From Acidobacteriota bacterium (GTDB lineage: Bacteria > Acidobacteriota > UBA4820 > DSQY01): 48,767 nucleotides of DNA. Of the stretch, positions 15,042 to 24,428 are shown in pieces. The position numbers and the translations under genes are program-made. Under the pieces are notes generated by a model, which searched no databases, was not told the origin of the DNA, and saw nothing but the letters and a program-made list of their open reading frames with translations. Numbering within the stretch: the stretch's first letter is position 1; every line of letters starts with the position of its first letter. Where the stretch lies: contig JBFMHB010000015.1 in the NCBI GenBank assembly GCA_040752915.1, positions 1 through 48,767 of the forward strand, read 5' to 3'.

Positions 15042-16039
15042 GGCAGGCTCCTCCCCAGGGTCATCTCCCAGAGGGCGTAGGCCGCCAGGCAGAGCAGGGC
15101 GGCTCCCGCAGGGTAGAGAAAGAGGTCCTGGTAGGCGACGTACCCGGAGGATTGGGCCTTGGTGCGCTCGAGCCGGTCGATGGCCTCAAAGACCCTTTCC
15201 AGGGCCCGGCCGTCCGAGGCGTTGAAGTAGACGCCGTCGGTGGACTTGGCCAGGGCCTTCAGGACCTCCTCGTTAAACCCGATCCTCACGTATTGGTAGG
15301 ACTTTTTCCCGCTTTCGCCGATCACCGGGTAGGGAACCACCCCCGAACTTCCGATTCCCACGGCGTACACCCGGATCCGATGGGAAGCCAGCATCTGGGC
15401 CGCCTGCAAGGGGTCGAATTGGCCGCGGTTGTTCTCTCCGTCGGTCAGCAGGATCACCACGCGGCTCTTCTCCGGGGCGTCCAGGAGCCGCTTGCCGGAA
15501 GCCACGAGGGCGTCCCCGATGGCCGTTCCGTCGATCTCGGTGCGGGTCACGGCGCGCAGCTCCTGAACGAGCGTCAGAAGGGTCTTGTGGTCGAGGGTGA
15601 GGGGGCATCGTAGGAAGGGCATGGCGGCGAAGGAGACCAACCCCATGCGGTCCTCGCGCCTGCGCCGGACGAAATCGGCGACGACCGTCCGGGCCACGTC
15701 GATCCGGTTGTTGGGCTGGAAGTCCTCCGCGACCATGCTGCCCGAAACGTCGATGCAGAGAAGGATGGCCACCCCCTCCGTGGACACCGTCGTGCGGGAG
15801 GACTTGAGGGAGGGCCTGGACAGCGCCAGGGACAAGAAGGCGAAGCCCGCCAGGAGCAGTCCGATGGAAATCCACGGGAACGCCGTTCCCCGTCCCGCCA
15901 GGGCTTCGATCTGGAGGGCGGGCGGAAACGGGAGGGCCCTGCGAAACCGGCGGAGGAGGAAGCCCCGGTAAGCGACCAATGGGGGCACGAGCAGGAGGGC
16001 CCAGAGCCAGGCGGGATCCCGGAAGACGATCTGGCTCAT
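15038..16039 (-). CDS. BatA-like VWA domain membrane protein
   Basis: 333 residues. Two N-terminal helices (about 10-28 and 55-75) frame a BatA-type leader. The VWA domain starts about residue 85 with the MIDAS DVSGSM and contains DGTAIGDAL and LTDGENNRG. A C-terminal helix (about 305-325, LYPAGAALLCLAAYALW) closes the protein. The start ATG at 16039 overlaps the upstream BatD-like stop (ATGA), and the stop overlaps the batB-batC start. The frame is open upstream to 16255 but that part is antisense-type sequence. It probably pairs with the BatB-BatC protein in the membrane and is remodelled by the MoxR ATPase encoded upstream. Confidence 0.92.
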   Translation of the reverse strand: MSQIVFRDPAWLWALLLVPPLVAYRGFLLRRFRRALPFPPALQIEALAGRGTAFPWISIGLLLAGFAFLSLALSRPSLKSSRTTVSTEGVAILLCIDVSGSMVAEDFQPNNRIDVARTVVADFVRRRREDRMGLVSFAAMPFLRCPLTLDHKTLLTLVQELRAVTRTEIDGTAIGDALVASGKRLLDAPEKSRVVILLTDGENNRGQFDPLQAAQMLASHRIRVYAVGIGSSGVVPYPVIGESGKKSYQYVRIGFNEEVLKALAKSTDGVYFNASDGRALERVFEAIDRLERTKAQSSGYVAYQDLFLYPAGAALLCLAAYALWEMTLGRSLP

Positions 16040-16986
16040 GCGGCCTCCCGGGTCCCCGGCGGGGCCTTCGGGGGAGTCTGGGCGAGCGCCTGCAGGGCGG
16101 TTCTTCTCGCCGCGTCTTCCTCCGCGCCGCCCGGAAGATGGCGCGCGAAGAGGACCAGGTCGCAAAGTTCCAGAACCGACGCGTAGGCGCGTCCCGCATC
16201 GGGAGGGAGTTCGGCGAGATCGGCCAGCCCTTTCCGAACCTCGATTCCGGTCCATTCGAGGAAGGGCCTATCGAAACGCCACTCCAGAAGGGCCCGGAGG
16301 ATCATGGAGAGGGTTTCGTAACGGAGGCCCGGATCGAGGCACTCGGCGAACACGCGCTCCACTTCCCTGCGCGCCCAGAGCGGGGGGTCCGTTTCCCGTA
16401 ACGTCGGCTTCGGCGGGGGGGAGGCCGAGCGGGTCCTGGCCTTCCGCAGGCCCAGGGCGAGGGCCGGGATCCCCAGGACGAGCGCCGCGGCGAGGAGAAT
16501 CCACCCCCAGGGAAGGCCACGGGGCAGGGGGAGCGGCCCCAGCTGGGGAGGGCGCGGAGCGTCCCCGGAGGGCAGGAGCGGCTCCAGGTGGAGAGGAGGA
16601 GGGGCAAGGACCCGATCGTGAAGGCCCGCGCGGTCGCGCACGGCGATGCGCGCGGCCGGAAAACCCACGTCGCCGGTGGCGAAAACCTGCACCGTCACGG
16701 CGAGCCGGAGTTCCCCTGGAAAAGAAGGCGGCGGCGTCTTGGCCAGGGAGACCACCCTTCCGGGTCCCCAGTCGGCCCCGGGAACGAGGTCGCCTTCGAT
16801 GAAGAAGTCGGGGGAGGTCACGGGAAGGGCCGCCTCCAGCACGAGGAGATCGCCCAGGCGCGCCGGATCTTGGAGGATCCAGCGTCCCTTGAGGGATGAG
16901 GGGGCGGCGGTACCCGGCGGTGGCGCCCCCAGAACGGACAGGGAAAAGGAAAACAGGATGGTCAGAAGGCCGCCAACTCGCTTCAC
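16036..16986 (-). CDS. BatD-like membrane protein of the moxR/bat operon
   Basis: 316 residues from a GTG start at 16986 that overlaps the DUF58 stop by 4 bp. A signal peptide (about 1-20) is followed by a beta-rich extracytoplasmic domain (about 30-165), one transmembrane helix (about 178-200, WILLAAALVLGIPALALGL) and a cytoplasmic helical domain (about 220-316). This matches the general layout of BatD or the shorter DUF4381-type proteins found at this position. Sequence similarity is weak by eye, so the name rests mainly on topology and operon position between DUF58 and BatA. Confidence 0.7.
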   Translation of the reverse strand: MKRVGGLLTILFSFSLSVLGAPPPGTAAPSSLKGRWILQDPARLGDLLVLEAALPVTSPDFFIEGDLVPGADWGPGRVVSLAKTPPPSFPGELRLAVTVQVFATGDVGFPAARIAVRDRAGLHDRVLAPPPLHLEPLLPSGDAPRPPQLGPLPLPRGLPWGWILLAAALVLGIPALALGLRKARTRSASPPPKPTLRETDPPLWARREVERVFAECLDPGLRYETLSMILRALLEWRFDRPFLEWTGIEVRKGLADLAELPPDAGRAYASVLELCDLVLFARHLPGGAEEDAARRTALQALAQTPPKAPPGTREAA

Positions 16987-17864
16987 GCCGCGCGCCTCCT
17001 GGCCCTCTGCCTCAGGAGGGCGACGAGGGGAGGGACGACGTCCGCGGCCGTACTGAAGGTGACGGCGTCCACCCCGGCCCGGTAAAAGGCCTCCGCGAGC
17101 TGGCGCCGCTGCCTGAGCCGAGCGGCATGAAAGCGCTTCCTGAGCGCGGCGGAGTCCGTCCGGACCCACCCGTGGCGTCCGGTTTCGGGGTCCGCCCATT
17201 CCAACCACCCCGAGGCGGGCAGCTTGATTTCGGCGGGGTCCTCCACGCAGAGCGCGATGAGGTCGTGACGGCGCGCCATGACGGACAGGCCCCGACCCAG
17301 CGCGCCCAAGAAATCCGAGCAGAGGAACACCGTGGCCCGTCTGGGAAGCAGTCGGTTCAGGGCGGAGAGGGCCTCTCCGAAATCCGTGCCCCGGCCGGCG
17401 GGGTCGAAGTACATGATCTCGCGGACGAGCCGGAGCACGTGCTCGACTCCCTTTCGGGGTGGGAGGAAGAGTTCCACCCGGTCCGAAAAGAGGAGGAGCC
17501 CCACGCGGTCCTGGCTCCGGATGGCCGAGAAGGCAAGCAGGGCGCAGACCTCGGCCAACACCTCGCTCTTGAGCCGGCCCGCCGTGCCGAACCGGAGGCT
17601 CGGGCTCACGTCCACCGCAAAGACCAGGGTCCGCTGGCGCTCTTCGTGGAATTCCTTCACGTGGAGTTCGCCGGTACGTGAGGTCACGTTCCAGTCGATG
17701 GTCCGGAAGTCGTCGCCCGGTTGATAGAGGCGAACGTCCCTGAACTCCACCCCCTGGCCCTTGAACAAGGAGTGGTACTCGCCCGCCAGGACCTCGTTCA
17801 CGGCCTTGCGGGTCCGGATCTCGATGAGGCGGACCTTCTTGAGGATCTCCTGGATGTCTAGCAT
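16983..17864 (-). CDS. DUF58 domain protein of the moxR operon
   Basis: 293 residues. The DUF58 signature is clear: GEYHSLFKGQGVEF, then RLYQPGDDFRTIDWNVTSR (about 46-64), then the VWA-like core VFAVDVSPSLRFG with a degenerate MIDAS (D-x-S-x-S). These proteins accompany MoxR ATPases and BatA/BatB in nearly all such operons and are thought to be partners of the ATPase. Cytoplasmic, with no membrane helix. It lies 22 bp downstream of moxR, and its stop overlaps the BatD-like start. Confidence 0.93.
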   Translation of the reverse strand: MLDIQEILKKVRLIEIRTRKAVNEVLAGEYHSLFKGQGVEFRDVRLYQPGDDFRTIDWNVTSRTGELHVKEFHEERQRTLVFAVDVSPSLRFGTAGRLKSEVLAEVCALLAFSAIRSQDRVGLLLFSDRVELFLPPRKGVEHVLRLVREIMYFDPAGRGTDFGEALSALNRLLPRRATVFLCSDFLGALGRGLSVMARRHDLIALCVEDPAEIKLPASGWLEWADPETGRHGWVRTDSAALRKRFHAARLRQRRQLAEAFYRAGVDAVTFSTAADVVPPLVALLRQRARRRAA

Positions 17865-17886
17865 GGCGGGAGACCCCGGAGCGCCC

Positions 17887-18873
17887 TCATGGCACCTCCA
17901 CGCCCTCGAAGATGCGGGACAGGAGGCTCTCCGGCGTGACGGATTCGGCCTCGGCCTCGTAGGTGAGGATCAGGCGGTGCCTCAGGACGTCCATCCCGAC
18001 GGCCTTGACGTCCTCGGGCGTCACGTAGGCCCTTCCGCGGAGAAAGGCGTGGACCTTGGCGGCGAGCGTGAGAAAGAGGGCCGCTCTGGGAGACGCGCCG
18101 TACCGGACGTACCCTTCGGCGGAGATGCGGAAGCGGCTGGGAGTGCGGGTAGCCTGGACGAGGCGCACCACGTAATCCTTGATGCGCCCGTCCACGTACA
18201 GGGAATCGGCCACCTGCCGGGCGCGAAGGACATCCTCCACGGATAGGACCGGCTTGACGGCCGGGGGCTCGGCGGTGGCCATCCGGTCGATGATCTGGCG
18301 CTCCTCCTCGGGCGAGGGATAGGTGAGGACGACCTTCATGAGGAAGCGATCCACCTGCGCTTCGGGAAGGGGATAGGTGCCTTCCTGTTCGATGGGGTTC
18401 TGGGTGGCCATGACAAAGAACGGTTCGGGCAGGACGTGGGTGGTCCCGCCGAGCGTGACCTGCCTCTCCTGCATGCATTCCAGCAGGGCCGACTGGACCT
18501 TGGCGGGAGCGCGGTTGATCTCGTCGGCCAGGAGGATCTGCGTGAAAATGGGCCCTTTCTTGGGCTCGAACACCCCCTCCTTGGGATTGTACACGAGGGT
18601 GCCGACGAGGTCGGCGGGTAGGAGGTCGGGGGTGAACTGGACCCGCTGGAAGGACGCCGAGACGGCGCCGGCCAGGCTCTTGACGGCCAGGGTCTTGGCG
18701 AGGCCGGGGACCCCCTCCACGAGGACGTGGCCCCGGGCCAGGAGGGCGATCACGAGGCGATCCAGAAGGGCCTGTTGCCCCACGATGACGTTGCGAACCT
18801 CGCTGATGAGGCGCGCCACGGTGGGCGCTTCGCTGTCGACCCTTCTCTGCACCTCCTTGACCTGAGCGTCCAT
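17887..18873 (-). CDS. moxR: MoxR-family AAA+ ATPase
   Basis: 328 residues. Walker A is GVPGLAKT (about residue 53), Walker B is LLADEINRAP (about 117), sensor 1 is FFVMATQNPIEQEGTYPLPEAQ with the arginine finger in DRFLMK, and a C-terminal lid domain follows. MoxR ATPases act as chaperones that mature or remodel VWA-domain complexes (family knowledge). The start ATG at 18873 follows GGGGGAGG; in-frame codons upstream lie beyond the promoter. A TTGCGT-18-TACAAT promoter ends 17 bases before the start. First gene of the five-gene bat operon down to 13416. Confidence 0.95.
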   Translation of the reverse strand: MDAQVKEVQRRVDSEAPTVARLISEVRNVIVGQQALLDRLVIALLARGHVLVEGVPGLAKTLAVKSLAGAVSASFQRVQFTPDLLPADLVGTLVYNPKEGVFEPKKGPIFTQILLADEINRAPAKVQSALLECMQERQVTLGGTTHVLPEPFFVMATQNPIEQEGTYPLPEAQVDRFLMKVVLTYPSPEEERQIIDRMATAEPPAVKPVLSVEDVLRARQVADSLYVDGRIKDYVVRLVQATRTPSRFRISAEGYVRYGASPRAALFLTLAAKVHAFLRGRAYVTPEDVKAVGMDVLRHRLILTYEAEAESVTPESLLSRIFEGVEVP

Positions 18874-18890
18874 TCTTGACCTCCCCCGGG

Positions 18891-18920
18891 ATTGTAGGCG
18901 GGACGGACCGGGAGACGCAA
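18891..18920 (-). promoter_or_regulatory. Promoter of the moxR/bat operon
   Basis: On the minus strand TTGCGT (18920-18915), an 18-base spacer and TACAAT (18896-18891). The -10 matches 5/6 and ends 17 bases before the moxR ATG. Confidence 0.55.
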
Positions 18921-19160
18921 GGCGCCGAAGGGGCGGAACGAAACCACGTGCGGTGCGGCGGGCCCCGGGCGCGGGTCCCGCAGGCGACCCGGCGGGTTCG
19001 CACAAACGCGAGGGTCACCGCGGGGGTCTCTCGACCGCAGGCTGGCGGATGCCCTTGGTGAATCGGAAGGCGGTGCCCGATCCACGTTCCCCTGGCTCGC
19101 TGTCGTCGTGCGGCTCCTCCTCCCGCATTGAAAGTGAGTACGCGGTTCCCAGTTCTTTCG

Positions 19161-19176
19161 TGTGATATAGGTCACT
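19161..19176. promoter_or_regulatory. CRP-like binding site
   Basis: TGTGA-TATAGG-TCACT matches the CRP consensus TGTGA-N6-TCACA at nine of ten defined positions. Its right edge overlaps a candidate -35 (CTGGCA, 19175-19180) that is followed after 18 bases by TAAATT (19199-19204). The site centre would lie near -42 from the implied start point, the geometry of a class II CRP-activated promoter. The half-site match is visible; function is inference. Confidence 0.5.
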
Positions 19177-19204
19177 GGCAGGTACCGTGTTCAAGGACTA
19201 AATT
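19175..19204 (+). promoter_or_regulatory. Weak promoter for the giant secreted protein gene
   Basis: CTGGCA, an 18-base spacer, then TAAATT (each 4/6 matches). A poor promoter alone, as expected if it depends on an activator at the adjoining CRP-like site. The leader would be about 70 bases and would include the stem-loop at 19222-19238. Confidence 0.35.
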
Positions 19205-19221
19205 GAATGGTAGTTTCCGCC

Positions 19222-19238
19222 TTCTCGGAAGCCGAGAA
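19222..19238 (+). other. Stem-loop in the leader of the giant secreted protein gene
   Basis: TTCTCGG-AAG-CCGAGAA, a perfect 7-bp stem with a three-base loop, 42 bases before the ATG. There is no T-run after it, so it is more likely an mRNA-stability or translation element than a terminator. Confidence 0.4.
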
Positions 19239-19280
19239 TTCTGAAAGGCTTCGTTGAAAGAAGGGGGAGGGGTGAAAGAC

Positions 19281-22200
19281 ATGAACGCGGTTGCCGGTGT
19301 TCGCCGCACCATTGCGGTTCTGGGCGCAGCCTTTGCCTTATGCGCGGCCTCCCGAGCCCAGGTGCCCGGGGAGGCTTGGGAACGCATCGCCGTATTGGGC
19401 CACGACGTGAAGTGCCTGGCCTTCAGCCCCGATTACGCCAACGATCGGACGATCTTCGCCGGCACGGGCGGAATGGGGGTCTGGCGCTCCCAGGACGGGG
19501 GAGACACGTGGGTGAGGAACGGAACCGTGTACCTCGCCACGTCCATCGTGACCGATTTGGCGATTTCCCCAAACTACCCTAACGACCCCACCCTTTACGC
19601 CATCACGGAATCAGGCAATGTCTTCGTCAGCACGAACGCCGACCTGTCGACATGGTCCTTCACCATCTCCCTTCCAGCCCCTGGGCTGGACGCCCGGGGA
19701 ACCAGCCTCGGCATCAGCCCCGATTATGCCTCCGACGGCACGGTCTTCGCCGGGTACGACGGGGACGGACTGTATATCACGAGAAACCGAGGATCCAGCT
19801 GGACCCAGGACACAGGGAGCCTCTCCCGCCTGATTCGATTGCTCGACATCGCCGTGGACCCCAATTTCGCCACCACCGACGAGGTGATCCTGGGCGGGGT
19901 CAGCCAGGACGGGTGCCTCTACCGTTGGGCCTCGGGGGTCTGGACCAAGATCAATGGAAGTCTGGGTGACGGGGACGGGGACACGATCACGACCGTTCGC
20001 TATGAGGGCAACGGGCGGATCTGGGTCGGCACCAAGAACAACGGGGCGTGGCATCGGCTGGGTTGGAGTTCGGGGTGGGCGGCCTGCTGGGACGGGGTCA
20101 ATACAAACGACAAGCCGGCGGTCCTCAGCCTGGACCGGGTCGGCGGTTCGGCCCCAAAGTTCATGGAGGGCAGGGGCGACTCCCTATTTCAATCCTCGGA
20201 TGCGAGCGGGTACGGGACCTCCTGCTCGCTCTACGATTCGGCCCATCCGGTTCAGGTCTGCCGCTTCGAGCCCGGATGGAACGGGACCACCTCGTGCACC
20301 GTCTTCATCGGCACGCCCCATGGTCTGCTTCGCAAATCCTGCGCCTCGAGCCCCGTCAAGACCACGACGGACCGCATCGACGGATGGGCGGTGGCCAGAG
20401 CACCGGGGGGCACGGCCCATTTCATGGGCTCCAAGGGCCAGGGGCTCTTCAAGCACGTGGCCGGAACCAACATGGTCCGCTACAACAACTTTCCCAACAA
20501 GCAGATCCCCGAGATCACCGCCATCTGCCTGGATCCCCTCTACGACGAGGTGGAGGGGTACTCGGACGGAGACTGCGTGCAGGACCGCTCGGTCCTCTTC
20601 GTGGCGGCCAATTTCACGCGGGCGCCCTGGGACAACGGGGTGTACAAATCCTCCGATTTCGGAAACACGTGGACGAAATTGGCAACGGGTTGGCCCACCT
20701 CGGCGATCACGCTCTATGATCTCGCCATCTCCCCGAATTACAGGGAAGGAGGACCCGATACCACGCTCTATGCCGCCACCTCCATCGGAGTCTACCGGTG
20801 GAACGGGCCAAGCACGGGATGGAGCTACCAATGGCGCCCTCTCACGGTCACGCCCGTCTATCGGGTCGCGGTGCCGCCCCTGTATAACCGCTACGGGGCT
20901 TCGGGTTACGCCTACCACGGCGTCTTCGCCAGCACCGACAACGGCGCGGGAGACAACGAGATCTGGTTCTCCGACGACGACGGAGTGACCTGGGAACAGG
21001 TCGGCTATCCCGGCACGACCCGCGGCCGGGTGACGGGCTTCGCCTTCGACGGGAACTTCGGGGGATCGGGTTCTCCGTCCACTCTGGTGGTGTCGGCCGT
21101 CCCCACGGACCCCGTGCATATGGGGGGGGTCTTCACGTCGAACCGATCCGGCGGCGGTTGGGGGGTATGGTCCTCCATCACGCCGGGCTCCGGCAGCTCC
21201 AGCGTCGTCTGGGATGTTTCCACGGAGCCGACCTACCTTCCCACGGACCTGAGCCGCCGCCATCTGGGCTGCGCCACCAACGGCGGTGTCTACTTCTCCG
21301 ATGACGCCGGCGCCTCCTGGAGCCGAAGAATCTCCTCGGGAGGTTTTTCGGTCCAGTACGATCGGTCCGACTCGGCGGGCCAGAACGTGGTGGTCGGCCT
21401 CCAAACCCTCGGGGCGCGCCTGACCGATGACGGCGCGTCCAGCTTCACGGCCTTCACGGGCTACCACTACCTCCCCGACGACGTGTGGGCTACGGTGGCC
21501 CATGACCGGGACCCCAACGTCCTCTTCTCCTCCTCCCCCTCCATGGGCGTCTTCGTGAGCGAGGACAAGGGCATCTCCTACCGGCCCTGGAACCGGCGGC
21601 CTCCGGGGACCACCGCGGGGCCCTGCGTCCTGCGTTCTGGGCTGGGACTGGCCATGCTCACGGACCGGCGCAACGGGACGGGTCTCGACATCGTCTGGGC
21701 GGGGACCGTATCAGAGGGCATCAAGGCCCGGTACATCTACTACGACAGCACGACGGGAAAGATCGACCTGGAGACGGAGAACGGCACGGCGCCCAACGGT
21801 TGGCGTCACAACACGTGGTACAGCGACAGCAGCCAGATCACGGGGAGGTGGGAGCGCATCGAGGTGGTTCCCGGAACGGCGGACGAGTATCCCGTTTGGG
21901 CCTCCAGCCAGACGGGCGCCTCGGCGGCCCAGGGCATGGCGGCCCTCCCCGCGGGCCCGTGGTGGAGCCAGTGGCGGGCCCAGAACACGGGCCTGCCCTC
22001 CCTCGAGACCCGCGGCATGCGCCAGGGATACGGCGAACCCGACCCCATCCCCCTTCTCGACGGACAGACGGTGGGAGGGGAGGTGGCCTACACCCGGTGG
22101 GACTACTACTCCATCAATGTCCCTTCGGGCGCGGACGACCTTGGCATCTTTCTCAACGATCTGGACGACGGGGGGCCCCAGGACCCGGACCTCTACGTGC

Positions 22201-24392
22201 GGTTCGGAGGCCTGCCCACCACCAACACCTGGGACTTCCGGCCGTACGTCAACGGCGACGAGAGCGTCTGCGTGACCGATTTCACCCTCGTGGATGAAGA
22301 CTTCAATGGAGCGTGGGGCACCTACGGGAGCAATCCGCCCCCGGGATGGACCATCCTCGACGGAGGTGACGAGGCGACGCCGACCTGGAATGCCAACGAC
22401 TGGCACAAGTACTACAGGGCGGACGGGTACGGATACGCGGCCCGCGTCTACTGGAGTCCCCTGGAGCACCAGGACGAGGAACTCATTACGCCTCCGTTCG
22501 ACATCCCCTCGACCGCGGGGGCCGTGAATCTGGAATTCGACCATTTCTTCAACCACTGGGACACGGCGTCGTACGAAACCTGCACCGTGAGGTACCGCTC
22601 GGACCAGCACCCCTCCTGGATCACCCTGGCCACGTACACCAACGACACGCCCGACATGGATCACGTAACCCTCTCCCTCCTGGCCTACAAGGGAGACACG
22701 AGCGCCCAGATCGGCTTTCGCTACTACGCATACGACGGGTACTTCTGGCAGGTGGACAACGTTCGCGTCAGCGGGACCCACCTGAAGACGGGTACCTGGT
22801 ACCTGGGCGTGCGGGGCTACTCTTCGGGCACGAGCCCCTACGAACTCACGGCCACCCTGAACGCCGGGTGCACGGCGGCGCCCGAAGGGGCGGCGCCACA
22901 GGGGGTGGGGAAGGCCCCATCTCAGGCCGTTTCCCCGGAAGGAGGCGTGGATCCCAAGGCGCCGACGGGCAGAGTCATCTGGGGGACAGTCAATGGCCCC
23001 TCAGGCGGAGTGTACGTGGGCACGGGCGACCCCTCCGGCACCGTCACCTGGGAGGCCCGGAACGGGGTGCCCCCCAACAATCTGACCAACCTGTCCGCCC
23101 AGACCGTCTACCAGCTCACGGACCTGACCCTCATCGCGGGGTGCGCCGGCGACGTTTTCTACTCCCCCTCGCCCGACGAGGGCCTCACCACATGGGTCAA
23201 CGCCACCTCCCAGATGGCCTCCCCGGGCTCCAACGACTTCCGGGATCTCCTGGAGGCCTCCAACGGCGATGCCCTCGTGGCGGCCCACGGCGTGGGCACG
23301 GGCACCAGCGCGGGAGGAGTCTGGCTCAGCGGGGACAAGGGGGCCCACTGGATGCGGCTGAGCCAGGGCTTCGACGCCGACAAACAGCTCCTGACGGACC
23401 TCATGGCCGATTCGGGGACTCCGCCCCAGTATTACAGCTCCACAGACGGGACGGGGGTGTACTCCCGCACCATCACGGCCCAGCCCTATCCCACCCTAAC
23501 CGACGTCACTCCCGCCTCGGGAAGCCCCGACGGGGGGACGGAGGTCACGATCACAGGAACCGGCTTCTCCACCGAGTGTCCGACGGGCACGGCCTCGGAC
23601 TGCCCCGATTCCACGCCGGTGGTCCTCTTCGGGGATACGGAGGTCTCGGCCACTTACGTGAGCGCCACGGAACTGCGGGCCGTGGCACCCGCCCACGCCG
23701 CGGGCGCCGTGACGGTCCGGGTGCGGAACCCCGACACGCGCCGCTCGGTGTCCGGCAGGGCCTTCACTTACGCCTGTGAGGCGCCTTCCGGAATGGCCAA
23801 CAACACGGCGGTGGACGTAAACGCCTACGCCGACACGGGTGTGCGCGTCTCCTGGACCGATCCGGCGGCCTGGAACGACGGCGGATCGGGAACCCGGAGC
23901 TTCGCTGTGTACCGGAACGGGGCCCTCCTCCAGGGAGGGCTTTCGTCGGGCACCCATGAATGCACGGACCTGACGGGGATGAACGGGGTATCCTACAGTT
24001 ACACCGTTCGAGCTTCCAACGGATGCGGACTCTCGATCGCCACCGCCGGGGCCGCTGCGGCGGACCAGTTCCTGGTCCCCGAGGAGGTCCCGGACACCTC
24101 CTTCCTGTGGGCCGCGGGAACTTCAGACACCCTGACTTGGAGCGCCGCCACGGGGGCGACCTCCTACCGGGTTTACCGGGGCGACGGGGCCGACGTGGGG
24201 GACCTTCCCACCGGCGCCTCGGCCTGCCTCGCTTACGAAGGGACGGAGACCACCACCGGCGCGCTCATTCTCGCCGAACCTCCCGCCGGGCAGTTCTACT
24301 GGTACCTCGTCGTCGGCGTCAACGGAGCGGGGGAGGGAAGCGCAGGCATGTCGAGGACGATCGTCTCGTCGGGGGCCTGTGCCTCACCGTGA
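19281..24392 (+). CDS. Giant secreted protein: beta-propeller repeats, split PPC domain, IPT/TIG and FN3 domains
   Basis: 1703 residues. A signal peptide (about 1-32, cut near ASRA-Q). Residues about 35-900 hold sortilin/BNR-like propeller repeats of the form SPxYxxDxTxFAG followed by a Ser/Asp-rich GVYxSxDGGxTW strand. About 925-1000 is the first half of a bacterial pre-peptidase C-terminal (PPC) domain, about 1003-1160 an inserted jelly-roll like the cleaved-adhesin/MAM type (DFNGAWGTY, PPGWTILDGG), and about 1160-1193 the second PPC half (GTWYLGVRGYSSG). A second short propeller region follows, then IPT/TIG (about 1401-1497) and two FN3 domains to the end. The start ATG at 19281 has GGGGAGGGG upstream. 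No protease catalytic domain, lipobox or sorting tail is seen. Probable cell-surface or secreted adhesin/binding protein. Confidence 0.85.
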   Translation: MNAVAGVRRTIAVLGAAFALCAASRAQVPGEAWERIAVLGHDVKCLAFSPDYANDRTIFAGTGGMGVWRSQDGGDTWVRNGTVYLATSIVTDLAISPNYPNDPTLYAITESGNVFVSTNADLSTWSFTISLPAPGLDARGTSLGISPDYASDGTVFAGYDGDGLYITRNRGSSWTQDTGSLSRLIRLLDIAVDPNFATTDEVILGGVSQDGCLYRWASGVWTKINGSLGDGDGDTITTVRYEGNGRIWVGTKNNGAWHRLGWSSGWAACWDGVNTNDKPAVLSLDRVGGSAPKFMEGRGDSLFQSSDASGYGTSCSLYDSAHPVQVCRFEPGWNGTTSCTVFIGTPHGLLRKSCASSPVKTTTDRIDGWAVARAPGGTAHFMGSKGQGLFKHVAGTNMVRYNNFPNKQIPEITAICLDPLYDEVEGYSDGDCVQDRSVLFVAANFTRAPWDNGVYKSSDFGNTWTKLATGWPTSAITLYDLAISPNYREGGPDTTLYAATSIGVYRWNGPSTGWSYQWRPLTVTPVYRVAVPPLYNRYGASGYAYHGVFASTDNGAGDNEIWFSDDDGVTWEQVGYPGTTRGRVTGFAFDGNFGGSGSPSTLVVSAVPTDPVHMGGVFTSNRSGGGWGVWSSITPGSGSSSVVWDVSTEPTYLPTDLSRRHLGCATNGGVYFSDDAGASWSRRISSGGFSVQYDRSDSAGQNVVVGLQTLGARLTDDGASSFTAFTGYHYLPDDVWATVAHDRDPNVLFSSSPSMGVFVSEDKGISYRPWNRRPPGTTAGPCVLRSGLGLAMLTDRRNGTGLDIVWAGTVSEGIKARYIYYDSTTGKIDLETENGTAPNGWRHNTWYSDSSQITGRWERIEVVPGTADEYPVWASSQTGASAAQGMAALPAGPWWSQWRAQNTGLPSLETRGMRQGYGEPDPIPLLDGQTVGGEVAYTRWDYYSINVPSGADDLGIFLNDLDDGGPQDPDLYVRFGGLPTTNTWDFRPYVNGDESVCVTDFTLVDEDFNGAWGTYGSNPPPGWTILDGGDEATPTWNANDWHKYYRADGYGYAARVYWSPLEHQDEELITPPFDIPSTAGAVNLEFDHFFNHWDTASYETCTVRYRSDQHPSWITLATYTNDTPDMDHVTLSLLAYKGDTSAQIGFRYYAYDGYFWQVDNVRVSGTHLKTGTWYLGVRGYSSGTSPYELTATLNAGCTAAPEGAAPQGVGKAPSQAVSPEGGVDPKAPTGRVIWGTVNGPSGGVYVGTGDPSGTVTWEARNGVPPNNLTNLSAQTVYQLTDLTLIAGCAGDVFYSPSPDEGLTTWVNATSQMASPGSNDFRDLLEASNGDALVAAHGVGTGTSAGGVWLSGDKGAHWMRLSQGFDADKQLLTDLMADSGTPPQYYSSTDGTGVYSRTITAQPYPTLTDVTPASGSPDGGTEVTITGTGFSTECPTGTASDCPDSTPVVLFGDTEVSATYVSATELRAVAPAHAAGAVTVRVRNPDTRRSVSGRAFTYACEAPSGMANNTAVDVNAYADTGVRVSWTDPAAWNDGGSGTRSFAVYRNGALLQGGLSSGTHECTDLTGMNGVSYSYTVRASNGCGLSIATAGAAAADQFLVPEEVPDTSFLWAAGTSDTLTWSAATGATSYRVYRGDGADVGDLPTGASACLAYEGTETTTGALILAEPPAGQFYWYLVVGVNGAGEGSAGMSRTIVSSGACASP

Positions 24393-24428
24393 GGTGATCG
24401 GCCCTCCAGAAGGCTATCGGAATCGGCT

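Larger units (their letters stand above)
18874..19280. other. 407-bp divergent intergenic region (moxR / giant secreted protein)
   Basis: No gene found. It holds the moxR promoter at its left end and, at its right end, a CRP-like site, a weak promoter and a stem-loop in front of the giant secreted protein. It is more A+T-rich than its surroundings from about 19110 onward. I see nothing in 18930-19110. Confidence 0.6.
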
